In this document: one piece after another, positions 7,380 through 15,415 of the stretch
How the letters are laid out: every line of letters starts with the position of its first letter
Position numbering within the stretch: the stretch's first letter is position 1
DNA from: Paenibacillus xylanivorans
Lineage (GTDB): Bacteria; Bacillota; Bacilli; Paenibacillales; Paenibacillaceae
Reading direction: 5' to 3'
NCBI RefSeq assembly: GCF_001280595.1
Contig: NZ_LITU01000070.1
Location: forward strand, 303,269-357,638
Length of the DNA stretch: 54,370 bases
Made by a program: the position numbers and the translations under genes
The notes under the pieces: generated by a model
What the model was told of the DNA's origin: nothing
Seen by the model: only the letters and a program-made list of their open reading frames with translations
Database searches by the model: none

Positions 7380-9254
7380 ATGGGCCGGGGGCTGCTGAAG
7401 CTGCCGGGCATCCGGCCGTTACTGGCGCTGGCCTCAGCGCTGGTACTGATGCAGGCGATGACAATTATCATGCAGGCCAAATGGCTGGCACAGGCCATTA
7501 CGGCATTGTTTGAAGGTTCACCCGTAACGGAGCAGTACCCGGTGCTGCTGTGGTTCCTGGCCGCTTTTGCCGCCCGCTATGCCATCTCCTTCTGGTTGCA
7601 GCTCATCGCTTCGCGATATGCGGAGAAGACAGGAAACGATCTGCGCAGACAGATGGTGCAGCAGTGGTTCCGGCTGGGGCCGCGTTTTACCAAAACGGAA
7701 GGAACAGGGCACCTGGTAACGCTGGCCCGCGAAGGGACAGCCCAGTATAAGACGTATCTGGAACTGTTTATTCCCCGAATGCTGGGGATGGGGTTCACGC
7801 CAATCGTTATTCTGTTCTATGTCTTCAAACTGGATATGATGTCCGGGGTTATTTTGACGCTGACGCTGCCAATCCTGATCGTGTTTATGATTCTGGTGGG
7901 TTTGGCTGCACAGCGGAAGATCGATGGGCAGTTCAAGTCCTACAAAGCGCTGGCGAACCATTTCGTGGATACGCTGCGAGGACTGGAGACACTGAAAACA
8001 CTGGGACAGAGCGGCAGACATGGAGAGACGATTATTCGGGTCAGCCAGCGTTATCGGAAGGCTACAATGTCTACGTTGCGCATGGCTTTTCTTTCTTCGT
8101 TTGCGCTCGATTTCTTCACCATGCTGTCGGTGGCCTCGGTGGCGGTTGGCTTGGGGCTGCGGCTGACGGAAGGACATATGCTGCTTGGACCAGCGCTGAC
8201 TGTACTCATTCTCGCACCGGAATACTTCCTGCCTGTACGAATGGTAGGTGCAGATTACCATGCCACATTGGATGGCAAAGAGGCAGGAGAAGCGATAAGC
8301 CAGATGATTGAACGAGGGAAATTGGCCGAAAGTAAGCAGCAGGAAGCGTACACGAGCGCTGTTCTACATGGTGTGTCAGAAAAGAATGGAGAATTCTCTT
8401 CGTCTGAGCCTTCTTCTGGCCCAAGCGATGTGTCTCCATCCACTATTCGGGTGGTCTTGCGTGAGGTAAGTGCTCGAAGTGGCGTCGCTGCTCCCTCATC
8501 GAAATCCTTCTGGGAGGTGACCAGCAGATTGGCGCTCACCAACGTACAAGTGCGGCATGAAGATAATGGGCCATGCTCGCTGAATGATGTGACGTTTCAG
8601 GTTTCGGGACTTGAAAAAGTAGGAATTATCGGAGCCAGCGGAGCAGGGAAATCAACCTTGATTGATGTATTGGCAGGTTTCCAGCAGCTTACTTCAGGTC
8701 AAATCTTATACAACGGCCAGCCCCTACCTCCAGAGATGATGGAAAATTGGCGAAAACAAACGGCTGCTATCCCGCAGCATCCAACTATTTTCAGTGGCAG
8801 TTTGGCGGATAATGTTCGATTCTATATGCCCGAAGCTTCGGATGTGGAGGTGACTGACGCCATTTACGCAGCAGGTCTGCATAAGCTTGTCTCCTCTTTG
8901 CCGAATGGGTTGCAGGAGCCGATTGGGGCTGGGGGAAGGCAGCTCAGCGGCGGGCAGGAACAGCGGGTGGCTTTGGCGAGAGCTCTGCTTAGTGCGCGCC
9001 CGATCCTGCTGTTGGATGAGCCGACCGCGCATCTGGATGTGGAGACCGAGTATGAACTGAAACAGACGATGCTGCCGCTGTTTGAGGGTAAGCTGGTGTT
9101 TCTGGCAACACATCGACTGCACTGGATGCCGCATATGGATCGCATTATCGTGATGGATGGTGGCACGGTTGCGGAGACAGGAACACATGAGGAATTGTTG
9201 GCACGACAAGGCGTATATTACCAGATGATTCAGGCCCAAATGGAGGCGGTGTAA
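7380..9254 (+). CDS. cydD: Thiol reductant ABC exporter subunit CydD
   Basis: One half of the heterodimeric CydDC exporter, which moves glutathione/cysteine-type thiols or haem-linked reductant across the membrane and is needed to assemble cytochrome bd. 624 residues: six-helix ABC exporter membrane domain (about 10-300), then an ATPase with Walker A GASGAGKS at 418-425, signature LSGGQ at 522-526 and Walker B LLLDEP at 543-548. Between them is an unusual Ser/Glu/Pro-rich linker of about 65 residues (315-380) with no recognisable fold. The ATG follows cydB's TAA by one base, with GGAG 7 bases upstream. Which half is called C or D follows the usual gene order. Confidence 0.93.
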   Translation: MGRGLLKLPGIRPLLALASALVLMQAMTIIMQAKWLAQAITALFEGSPVTEQYPVLLWFLAAFAARYAISFWLQLIASRYAEKTGNDLRRQMVQQWFRLGPRFTKTEGTGHLVTLAREGTAQYKTYLELFIPRMLGMGFTPIVILFYVFKLDMMSGVILTLTLPILIVFMILVGLAAQRKIDGQFKSYKALANHFVDTLRGLETLKTLGQSGRHGETIIRVSQRYRKATMSTLRMAFLSSFALDFFTMLSVASVAVGLGLRLTEGHMLLGPALTVLILAPEYFLPVRMVGADYHATLDGKEAGEAISQMIERGKLAESKQQEAYTSAVLHGVSEKNGEFSSSEPSSGPSDVSPSTIRVVLREVSARSGVAAPSSKSFWEVTSRLALTNVQVRHEDNGPCSLNDVTFQVSGLEKVGIIGASGAGKSTLIDVLAGFQQLTSGQILYNGQPLPPEMMENWRKQTAAIPQHPTIFSGSLADNVRFYMPEASDVEVTDAIYAAGLHKLVSSLPNGLQEPIGAGGRQLSGGQEQRVALARALLSARPILLLDEPTAHLDVETEYELKQTMLPLFEGKLVFLATHRLHWMPHMDRIIVMDGGTVAETGTHEELLARQGVYYQMIQAQMEAV

Positions 9255-9255
9255 G

Positions 9256-11205
9256 ATGAAAGCCGGATATGAGCAGACAGAAACAGCCCGGAGCGGTGAC
9301 AAAAAGAATAGCTGGATCACTCCGTACGTGGCACAGTACCGCTGGAGACTCGGGGCAGTCATTGCGCTGGGGATATGCGCTACGTTATGTGCTGTGCTGC
9401 TGCTTTTCACCTCCGGGTTTCTGATCTCCAAGTCGGCCCTCCGTCCTGAAAATATTTTGATGGTGTATGTACCGATCGTGGGTGTTCGTGCATTTGGCAT
9501 TTTCCGTGCCGTATTCCGGTATGCCGAACGTCTGGCCGGACATGATGCCGTTTTGCGTGTACTCGCGGATCAGCGCGTGAAGCTGTATCGGATTTTGGAG
9601 CCGCAGGCACTGTTCCTGCGCTCCCGCATGCAGACGGGAGACGTACTCGGTGCTCTCGCAGAGGACGTAGAACGACTGCAGGATATTTACCTGCGCACAG
9701 TATTTCCGGCGGTTACCGCGCTCGTGATGTACGGTGGAGCTGTTGTGGCTTTTGGCAGCGTTGATCTGGGGTTTGCGCTGTGGATGAGCTTGTATATGCT
9801 GTTTCTGGTTGCCGTGCTGCCTGCCATCTCACTCCGAGTGACGTGGAAATTGCGGGTGCAACTGAAACGGGAGAACGCCAAGTTATACACTCGTCTAACA
9901 GATGGTGTGCTTGGCCTTGGGGATTGGGTAGCGAGTGGACGAGCCGCTGAATTCGTACTTCGGCAGGAAGAGGCAGAAGGAAAGGCAGATATTATTCGGC
10001 TCCGATTACGGCAATGGACGCGCTGGCGTGATCTGATGGCTCAGTGCGTGATTGGACTAATGATCGTATCCGTAACATTATGGGCGGGAAGTGCGGCTTC
10101 TGCCGGGCAGCTGCCTGCGGTCATGATTGCTGCATTTGTGCTGGTGTTGTTTCCACTCACGGAAGCACTGCTGCCCGTAGGCGATGCCGTGGAACATATC
10201 CCGCAGTATCGTGAATCGCTGGAACGATTGCAGCACTTGGAAGGTGAAGAGCATAAGCCAGAACAGTCTGGAACCGAAGAAGCGAATACAGCAGCCAGAG
10301 CCAAAGAGGTTATGACCTCAGGTGTATCAGGCAGCAATCCGGTAGCTGGACAGCAGCAGGGTTCCCTAGAGCGCACGGAGAGTGCATCGGCCCGACGTAT
10401 TCGCTTGCGTATTCCGCCGAGGCTGCGAGCTGATATTCAGATCGATCAGGTGAGTTATCGTTATACGCCAGATGCTCCATTTGCAGTGCAGGATGTATCC
10501 CTTCATCTTCCTCAGGGCAAACGTTTGGCTATTCTTGGCCGTAGTGGAGGAGGGAAGTCGACCCTCCTGAAGCTGATTCAGGGCACGTTGCTCCCATCCG
10601 TCGGGAACGTGTTAATCAATGATCTTCCGGTACAGACGTTAGGCGAGAATGTAACGGATGTCATTGCAGTGCTGAATCAAAGTCCGCATCTATTTGATAC
10701 AACGGTAGCCAACAACTTGCGGATCGGTCGTCCACATGCAACAGATGAGGAGATCCAGCGAGTGGCTATGCAAGTAGGCCTATCCGACCTTATTGAATCT
10801 TTACCACAGGGTTATCATACTCCGATGCTGGAGACAGGACTTCGTTTCTCTGGTGGAGAAAGACAGCGGATTGCGTTGGCCCGGGTACTGCTTCGCCAAA
10901 CGCCTGTCGTTATTTTCGATGAACCGACCGTAGGTCTTGATCCTGTGACGGAACGAGCGCTCATGCGAACCATTCTGGACAGCATGCAGGGCAAAACGAT
11001 GATCTGGGTCACCCATCATCTGATGGGAGCAGAACGGATGGATGAAGTTATTTTTATGGAAAATGGACAGATCACCATGCAGGGTTCTCACGAACAATTG
11101 CTGGATCGGGAAGAGCGCTACCGCCGTCTCCTCGAACTTGATCGACCGGGATGGGCAGATGGGCAGCAACCTGCGGTTCCGCTGCCACCTGTAGCTTCAA
11201 GATAA
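9256..11205 (+). CDS. cydC: Thiol reductant ABC exporter subunit CydC
   Basis: Partner half of the CydDC exporter, last gene of the cyd operon. 649 residues: exporter membrane domain (about 25-320; the first helix contains LFTSGFLISKSALRP, typical of CydC) and an ATPase with Walker A GRSGGGKST at 428-436, signature FSGGE at 531-535 and Walker B VIFDEP at 552-557. Like CydD it carries a long hydrophilic linker (about 330-390, rich in Glu, Ala, Ser, Gly and Gln). The ATG starts one base after the cydD stop with GGAGGCGG upstream. The strong hairpin at 11328-11368 closes the operon. Confidence 0.93.
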   Translation: MKAGYEQTETARSGDKKNSWITPYVAQYRWRLGAVIALGICATLCAVLLLFTSGFLISKSALRPENILMVYVPIVGVRAFGIFRAVFRYAERLAGHDAVLRVLADQRVKLYRILEPQALFLRSRMQTGDVLGALAEDVERLQDIYLRTVFPAVTALVMYGGAVVAFGSVDLGFALWMSLYMLFLVAVLPAISLRVTWKLRVQLKRENAKLYTRLTDGVLGLGDWVASGRAAEFVLRQEEAEGKADIIRLRLRQWTRWRDLMAQCVIGLMIVSVTLWAGSAASAGQLPAVMIAAFVLVLFPLTEALLPVGDAVEHIPQYRESLERLQHLEGEEHKPEQSGTEEANTAARAKEVMTSGVSGSNPVAGQQQGSLERTESASARRIRLRIPPRLRADIQIDQVSYRYTPDAPFAVQDVSLHLPQGKRLAILGRSGGGKSTLLKLIQGTLLPSVGNVLINDLPVQTLGENVTDVIAVLNQSPHLFDTTVANNLRIGRPHATDEEIQRVAMQVGLSDLIESLPQGYHTPMLETGLRFSGGERQRIALARVLLRQTPVVIFDEPTVGLDPVTERALMRTILDSMQGKTMIWVTHHLMGAERMDEVIFMENGQITMQGSHEQLLDREERYRRLLELDRPGWADGQQPAVPLPPVASR

Positions 11206-11327
11206 GGGCGAATATAAGGTGCAGGTAGGGGCAGGTATCGGATAGGGTAGAGTGCGTAGATAGAGGTTTGTGCACGACACGTTAGCTACTCCGTTAGAAG
11301 GTTAATTCGCTTACTTAGCGACATAGC

Positions 11328-11368
11328 AAAGAGACGAGCCACATAAGCAGTGGGCTCGTCTCTTTTGT
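11328..11368 (+). terminator. Rho-independent terminator after cydC
   Basis: Stem of about 13 pairs (AAAGAGACGAGCC with GGGCTCGTCTCTTT), an 11-base loop, then TTTTGTTT. It closes the plus-strand cyd operon; the A-rich left flank may let it also serve the convergent tagO-like gene ending at 11400. Confidence 0.9.
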
Positions 11369-11399
11369 TTACAACCTTATGTTGTAACGTTTCTAATAT

Positions 11400-12359
11400 T
11401 TACATCTCTACCAGCATCAAAATAATGGACGAGAGGCAAAGGCAAGTACTGATGAGATACAGGACGCCAACCACCTGTTTGTGATTCAGGCCAGCACGCA
11501 ACAAGCGATAATGTGCTTGACTTGCATCTGCCTGATAGATGGCTTTGCCTTGGATGAAACGTTTGATGACCACGAAAATATTGTCGAAGATCGGCACACC
11601 GAGTGCCAGAATCGGGATGAAAATGGACAGCATGGTCGCTTGTTTGAATGCACCGTCCAGGGCGATTACCGCCAGAATAAAGCCGAGAAACGTAGCCCCT
11701 GCATCTCCCATGAACACCTTGGCGGGAGCTTTGTTATATTTCAGATAACCGAGAGTTACGCCAACCAGGGTAATGGCCATGAGGGCAGAATCCGTTTGGC
11801 CTTTGGTCATTGCAACGATGAACAACGTAATGGCCGAGATAGCGGACAAACCGCCTGCCAGCCCATCCATGCCATCCGTGAAGTTAATGACTGTCGTCAC
11901 ACCGAAGATCCACAGGATCGTCAGAATGAATTGCAGCCAGATCGGGAGCATGATGTATTCGGAGTTGAAGGGATTCACGAATCCCGTGAAAGCAATGCCG
12001 GAAGCAAATACGAGCACGGCCGCCGAGACCTGAATAATCATCTTGGGCAGGGCAGGGAAGTCTTTGCCTTTGGTTTTGTACCAGTCATCGACTGTGCCAA
12101 TCGTTAACAGCAGCATGCCGCCAGCGACCAGGGCCGCGGTTTCCCATGAAATTTCTTTCGTCAGAACAATGTATGTCAGGAAGAATCCAGTAAATATCGC
12201 GTAACTCGCCGTCAGTGGAATGGGCTGCCTGTGCAGCTTGCGCTCCACGTCTTGCCGGGGCTTGTCCACAAAATCGAGCCGATGTGCCAGTCGACCAAGC
12301 GGCGGAATAAGCAGAACCACGACAGCAAAAGACAGCATAAAAGCCAGTATGTATACCAT
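11400..12359 (-). CDS. tagO: Undecaprenyl-phosphate N-acetylglucosaminyl 1-phosphate transferase, TagO/WecA-like
   Basis: Integral-membrane phosphoglycosyltransferase of the MraY/WecA/TagO family that moves GlcNAc-1-phosphate from UDP-GlcNAc to undecaprenyl phosphate, the first step of teichoic acid or other surface glycan synthesis. About 319 residues, roughly eleven helices. Family motifs: DFVDKPRQD early, GTVDDWYK, the catalytic NFTDGMDGLAGG, and KVFMGDAGATFLGF. The C-terminal motif that is HxHH in WecA/TagO reads SQAHYRLL here, keeping only one histidine. I chose ATG 12359. The longest frame begins at a TTG (12389) that would sit at the predicted transcription start. Promoter TCGACA-18-TATAAT lies just upstream. 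Confidence 0.85.
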   Translation of the reverse strand: MVYILAFMLSFAVVVLLIPPLGRLAHRLDFVDKPRQDVERKLHRQPIPLTASYAIFTGFFLTYIVLTKEISWETAALVAGGMLLLTIGTVDDWYKTKGKDFPALPKMIIQVSAAVLVFASGIAFTGFVNPFNSEYIMLPIWLQFILTILWIFGVTTVINFTDGMDGLAGGLSAISAITLFIVAMTKGQTDSALMAITLVGVTLGYLKYNKAPAKVFMGDAGATFLGFILAVIALDGAFKQATMLSIFIPILALGVPIFDNIFVVIKRFIQGKAIYQADASQAHYRLLRAGLNHKQVVGVLYLISTCLCLSSIILMLVEM

Positions 12360-12397
12360 AAATTCGCTTGATTCACTCCTATCTACCAATTTCCCCT

Positions 12398-12427
12398 ATT
12401 ATACGAGCTAAACAGGAAATCTGTCGA
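12398..12427 (-). promoter_or_regulatory. Sigma-A-type promoter for the tagO-like gene
   Basis: On the minus strand TCGACA (12422-12427), an 18-base spacer and a perfect TATAAT (12398-12403). The predicted start site lies near 12389-12391, leaving a short leader to the ATG at 12359. Confidence 0.65.
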
Positions 12428-12518
12428 TGTCATTATTGTAACCATGGGCAAGATGCGCAGCTCTTCATTTTACTACTGTTCGGTTCTAGGCTGCCTCTGA
12501 TCTTATATTTGAGTATAT

Positions 12519-13196
12519 TTAGTGTGTTCTTCCCTTGGTGAAAAACCAACCGCCAGCCACGAAAACGAAGAAAAGCACAAGATTAAATCCGACGCCTTGG
12601 AGTAGTGAGTCGTTGAATATCAATGCTTCGAAAAAAGAAACAACATGAGTGCGTAGCGCAGGAATTGCCGTTCCGGTCGGAATCGCCACAATGAACAGCA
12701 CCCACAGCAGCCAACCAACAAGGTGGTGGTAGCCGGAGATCAGCATGCTTAGGAGCGCCATCGTCATCAAATAAAAAATGGTTTGATAGAGAAAAGAACC
12801 TGCCACGCCAAACTCATTCCAATGAAACGCTTCAATGAGATTAACGGTGTTTTTGTGGAGCAGGCTCACTTCAAGCATGGGCCATAAAGAATTGAATAAA
12901 GCAAGGGCCATTGCCCACACGGCATAAACGAATTGAAGCCCGAAAAAATATTGTTTTCGGCTTGCACCTAAATGCACGATGCGGTTGTAATAACTAAGCG
13001 GAAGTACGATTGCGATAATGAGCAAAATAAGCAGTAGCAGGTTGCCATCCGCAAGTCCTCTGTTTTGGCTGCTGTCTGTAAAAAGGCCAACAATGAATTC
13101 CGCCAACCTGCCAAGGAGGATCAAATTAATGACCATCCATATGTATATCCTCAATTGCAAATAGGTTGCCTTTAAATGTACGGACATTGCCCCCAA
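12519..13196 (-). CDS. ABC transporter permease, YtrC/ABC-2-like
   Basis: Membrane protein of about 225 residues with six predicted helices and no other domain: LILLGRLAEFIVGLF, LLLLILLIIAIVLPL, FVYAVWAMALALFNSLW, IFYLMTMALLSMLISG, LVGWLLWVLFIVAIP and VLFFVFVAGGWFF. Third gene of a GntR-ATPase-permease unit like B. subtilis ytrABCD. The TTG at 13196 is preferred because AGGAGGT lies 7 bases upstream; the next ATG (13187) is 16 bases from it. It overlaps the end of the ATPase frame region directly. Probably partners the upstream ATPase in a small exporter or stress-response transporter. Substrate unknown. Confidence 0.75.
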   Translation of the reverse strand: MGAMSVHLKATYLQLRIYIWMVINLILLGRLAEFIVGLFTDSSQNRGLADGNLLLLILLIIAIVLPLSYYNRIVHLGASRKQYFFGLQFVYAVWAMALALFNSLWPMLEVSLLHKNTVNLIEAFHWNEFGVAGSFLYQTIFYLMTMALLSMLISGYHHLVGWLLWVLFIVAIPTGTAIPALRTHVVSFFEALIFNDSLLQGVGFNLVLFFVFVAGGWFFTKGRTH

Positions 13197-13197
13197 T

Positions 13198-14067
13198 TTA
13201 ACGACCTCCTTCAATCAAATACGAAAAAAACTTCTGAAGCGTCAAATTTTCAATAGTTATGTCTAGTTTGCGGGCATGCAGCCTGTCCTCATCGTTAAAT
13301 TTTTCGTGAATGGCGGCAAGCTTCCCATGGCCGTAGGACTCTGTATGTAATACTCGCTTTCCTTTTGTAAACAAGGCAACGGCATCCGAATTTCCACGAA
13401 TCAAATAAGCTGCCATGCGTATCCGATTCATCTCGTCATGAAGCAGGATGGAACCCTCATCAATGATATAAACTCGCTCTGCGATTGGGGCGATTTCATC
13501 AATCAAATGCGTAGAAAGTAAAATCGTACGGGGGTGATTGGCGTAATCCTCCAAAAGCTCTTTGTAAAACCTTTCCCGCATCAATACATCGAGTCCAAGC
13601 ACTGGTTCGTCGAATAATGTCAACGACGATCGGCTAGACAGACCGATGATGTTTCCTACGAGTGATTCTGTGCCTCTTGAGAGCTGCTTGATTTTTTTGT
13701 TGGGATCGAGCCCAAACGTTTGAAGCAGCTTATGAGCAAACGTCCAATCCCAATTGGGATGAAAATTTGCAGCGAACTGCAAAATCTCAATCAATCGCGC
13801 TCCTCCAAATAACTTGTTATTCTCCCGTACGAAACAGCAATCTTCTGGGAGGACTCCTTTACCCAGCTTTTTACCTCTTACCTCAATGGTGCCGTCGTTC
13901 GCGAAAAGTCCACCTGCTATGATGTTTAGCAAGGTTGTTTTGCCAGCGCCGTTTCGTCCGAGCAAGCCGTAAATAACGTTTTCCTCGAGCTGTATATCCA
14001 GATCCCGTAAAGCATAGGTTCGACCATATTTCTTATTTAATTTGTCGCAACTGACCAAGATGCTCAC
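13198..14067 (-). CDS. ABC transporter ATP-binding protein, YtrB-like
   Basis: ATPase of about 289 residues: Walker A GRNGAGKTT near residue 38, signature region LSRGTES (an LSxG-type variant of LSGGQ), Walker B LTLFDEPVLGLD, and the H-loop LLSTHLIDEI. The C-terminal 80 residues form an extra domain seen in bacitracin/YtrB-type ATPases. GTG start at 14067 with GGAAGGA upstream. It lies between a GntR regulator and a permease, spacing 7 and 1 bases, so the three genes form one transcript. Such GntR-linked transporters typically respond to cell-wall stress; the actual inducer here is not known. Confidence 0.88.
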   Translation of the reverse strand: MSILVSCDKLNKKYGRTYALRDLDIQLEENVIYGLLGRNGAGKTTLLNIIAGGLFANDGTIEVRGKKLGKGVLPEDCCFVRENNKLFGGARLIEILQFAANFHPNWDWTFAHKLLQTFGLDPNKKIKQLSRGTESLVGNIIGLSSRSSLTLFDEPVLGLDVLMRERFYKELLEDYANHPRTILLSTHLIDEIAPIAERVYIIDEGSILLHDEMNRIRMAAYLIRGNSDAVALFTKGKRVLHTESYGHGKLAAIHEKFNDEDRLHARKLDITIENLTLQKFFSYLIEGGR

Positions 14068-14074
14068 AATGAAT

Positions 14075-14443
14075 TCATTCCTTCCTTAATTGTTTAATCA
14101 TCTCAATGATCTCCTCTGTTGCCAGTTCAAGTTTGTCAGCTTCACATATGAGATTGGATAGCAATTCCTTATAAAAACGATTTCTTCGCTGATTCTTAAT
14201 CTTTTGTTTGGCATCAGACGAGACATACATGCCAAGCCCTCTTTTTTTATACAATATTTCTTCATTTACGAGCAGGCCGATCCCCTTCACAACAGTCGCT
14301 GGATTGATTTGAAAGAGCTGAGAAAACTGAGCAACGGAAAGAATTTGCTCGTCCTCTCGGTAAGTTCCGTTGAGAATATCGTCCTCAATGATATCTGCAA
14401 CTTGTTGAAAAATTGGTTGCTTTTCGTCGAAAGTGACGTTCAT
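14075..14443 (-). CDS. GntR-family regulator, YtrA subfamily
   Basis: Short GntR repressor, about 122 residues. An N-terminal winged helix-turn-helix (PIFQQVADIIEDDILNGTY, then LSVAQFSQLFQINPATVVKG, then a KKRGLGMYV wing) is followed by a short C-terminal helical dimerisation segment (about 75-122), the layout of the YtrA subfamily. It lacks the large effector domain of FadR or HutC types. ATG 14443 has GGTGAGG upstream; the longer frame to 14461 has no ribosome site. It heads the ABC unit and likely represses it through its own promoter. Confidence 0.87.
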   Translation of the reverse strand: MNVTFDEKQPIFQQVADIIEDDILNGTYREDEQILSVAQFSQLFQINPATVVKGIGLLVNEEILYKKRGLGMYVSSDAKQKIKNQRRNRFYKELLSNLICEADKLELATEEIIEMIKQLRKE

Positions 14444-14488
14444 TACCTCACCACTCAGCATTGTAGTTTGTTACACATCTAGCAGGAA

Positions 14489-14517
14489 AAGATAACTTAT
14501 ATGCGAAAATTTGTCAA
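14489..14517 (-). promoter_or_regulatory. Promoter of the GntR-ABC unit
   Basis: Minus strand TTGACA (14512-14517), a 17-base spacer and TATCTT (14489-14494). A weak TGTA-N6-TACA repeat follows just downstream of the start site and could be a YtrA-type operator. Confidence 0.6.
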
Positions 14518-14571
14518 TAAACAATGATTCTGAAGGGTAAGTGATGATTTTTTTTACACAGAGTCCAGTTA

Positions 14572-14600
14572 TTGACAATTGATTGCGATGGAATTATAGT
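14572..14600 (+). promoter_or_regulatory. Strong sigma-A promoter of the MacB/FtsX-type ABC pair
   Basis: Perfect TTGACA (14572-14577), 17-base spacer, TATAGT (14595-14600). The leader to the ATG at 14711 is about 105 bases. Confidence 0.75.
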
Positions 14601-14607
14601 ATGCTAC

Positions 14608-14624
14608 ATGAGTGACATACTCAT
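14608..14624. promoter_or_regulatory. Palindromic operator candidate at the start site
   Basis: ATGAGT-GACAT-ACTCAT, a perfect 6-base inverted repeat placed right at the predicted transcription start of the ABC pair, the classic position for a repressor. No TetR-type gene is adjacent, so the regulator is unknown. Confidence 0.5.
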
Positions 14625-14710
14625 ACACTAACATACCTACATAAATAAAAATATACTTGCCAAAGGGAGCTCCAAAAGTATGACAAATAGATAACGGGGA
14701 GAGAGAATTT

Positions 14711-15415
14711 ATGAAAACATTAATCGAATTTAAAAACGTAACGAAAGAATACAAAATTGGCGAAGTGCCAATCAAGGCGCTGAACGGCGTTGACTTTTCC
14801 ATCAACGAGGGCGAATTCGTCGTTGTTCTAGGTGCAAGCGGAGCAGGCAAAAGCACGATTCTGAATATACTTGGTGGCATGGATACGGCTACCTCGGGTA
14901 AAGTGACTGTTGGCGATAAGGATATTACTGGCTTTAACGAGAAGAAGCTTACGGGATATCGCGCCGAGAAGGTAGGATTTGTCTTTCAATTCTATAACTT
15001 AATCCCCAATTTGAATGCTTTAGAAAACGTTGAATTTGCCACTGAAGTATGTAAAAACCATTTGGATGCCAAAGAGATATTAAATAAAGTCGGCTTAAAT
15101 AATCGGATAAAAAACTTCCCGTCCCAGCTCTCCGGAGGAGAACAGCAGCGAGTTGCTATAGCACGCGCCGTTGCAAAGAACCCTTTGCTATTGCTATGCG
15201 ATGAGCCGACCGGTGCTTTGGATTATGTGACCGGCAAGTCCGTTTTGAAGCTACTTCAGGATTTGAATACGGAAACGAAAAAGTGTGTTGTGCTGGTCAC
15301 GCATAACTCCGCGATTGTGCCGATGGCGGATAAAATCATTCGAGTAAAAAGTGGGAGAATCGAAAGCGTAACAGTTAATGAGCATAAACAAAGCGTTGAA
15401 GGGATTGAGTGGTGA
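14711..15415 (+). CDS. ABC transporter ATP-binding protein, MacB/LolD type
   Basis: ATPase of 234 residues that powers an FtsX-type permease. Walker A GASGAGKS at 41-48, Q-loop in GFVFQFYNLIP, signature LSGGE at 140-144, Walker B LLLCDEP followed by TGALD, H-loop LVTHNS. The motif TGALDYVTGK and the Q-loop region are typical of the MacB/LolD/BceA class rather than importers. RBS GGGGAGAG lies before ATG 14711. The stop overlaps the start of the permease gene. The class exports peptides or lipids, or senses antimicrobial peptides. No adjacent two-component system is present. Confidence 0.92.
   Translation: MKTLIEFKNVTKEYKIGEVPIKALNGVDFSINEGEFVVVLGASGAGKSTILNILGGMDTATSGKVTVGDKDITGFNEKKLTGYRAEKVGFVFQFYNLIPNLNALENVEFATEVCKNHLDAKEILNKVGLNNRIKNFPSQLSGGEQQRVAIARAVAKNPLLLLCDEPTGALDYVTGKSVLKLLQDLNTETKKCVVLVTHNSAIVPMADKIIRVKSGRIESVTVNEHKQSVEGIEW

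Noticed and set aside
7518..8261. Minus-strand open frame of 247 codons
   Set aside because: Antisense to cydD with very high His, Gln and Arg content, no motif and no ribosome site; a shadow of a GC-biased gene.
8724..9500. Minus-strand open frame of 258 codons
   Set aside because: Antisense to the cydD/cydC junction; cydD and cydC motifs fully explain the DNA.
11481..12107. Plus-strand open frame of 208 codons
   Set aside because: Antisense to the tagO-like gene; extreme Asp, Gln, His and Arg composition and no ribosome site.
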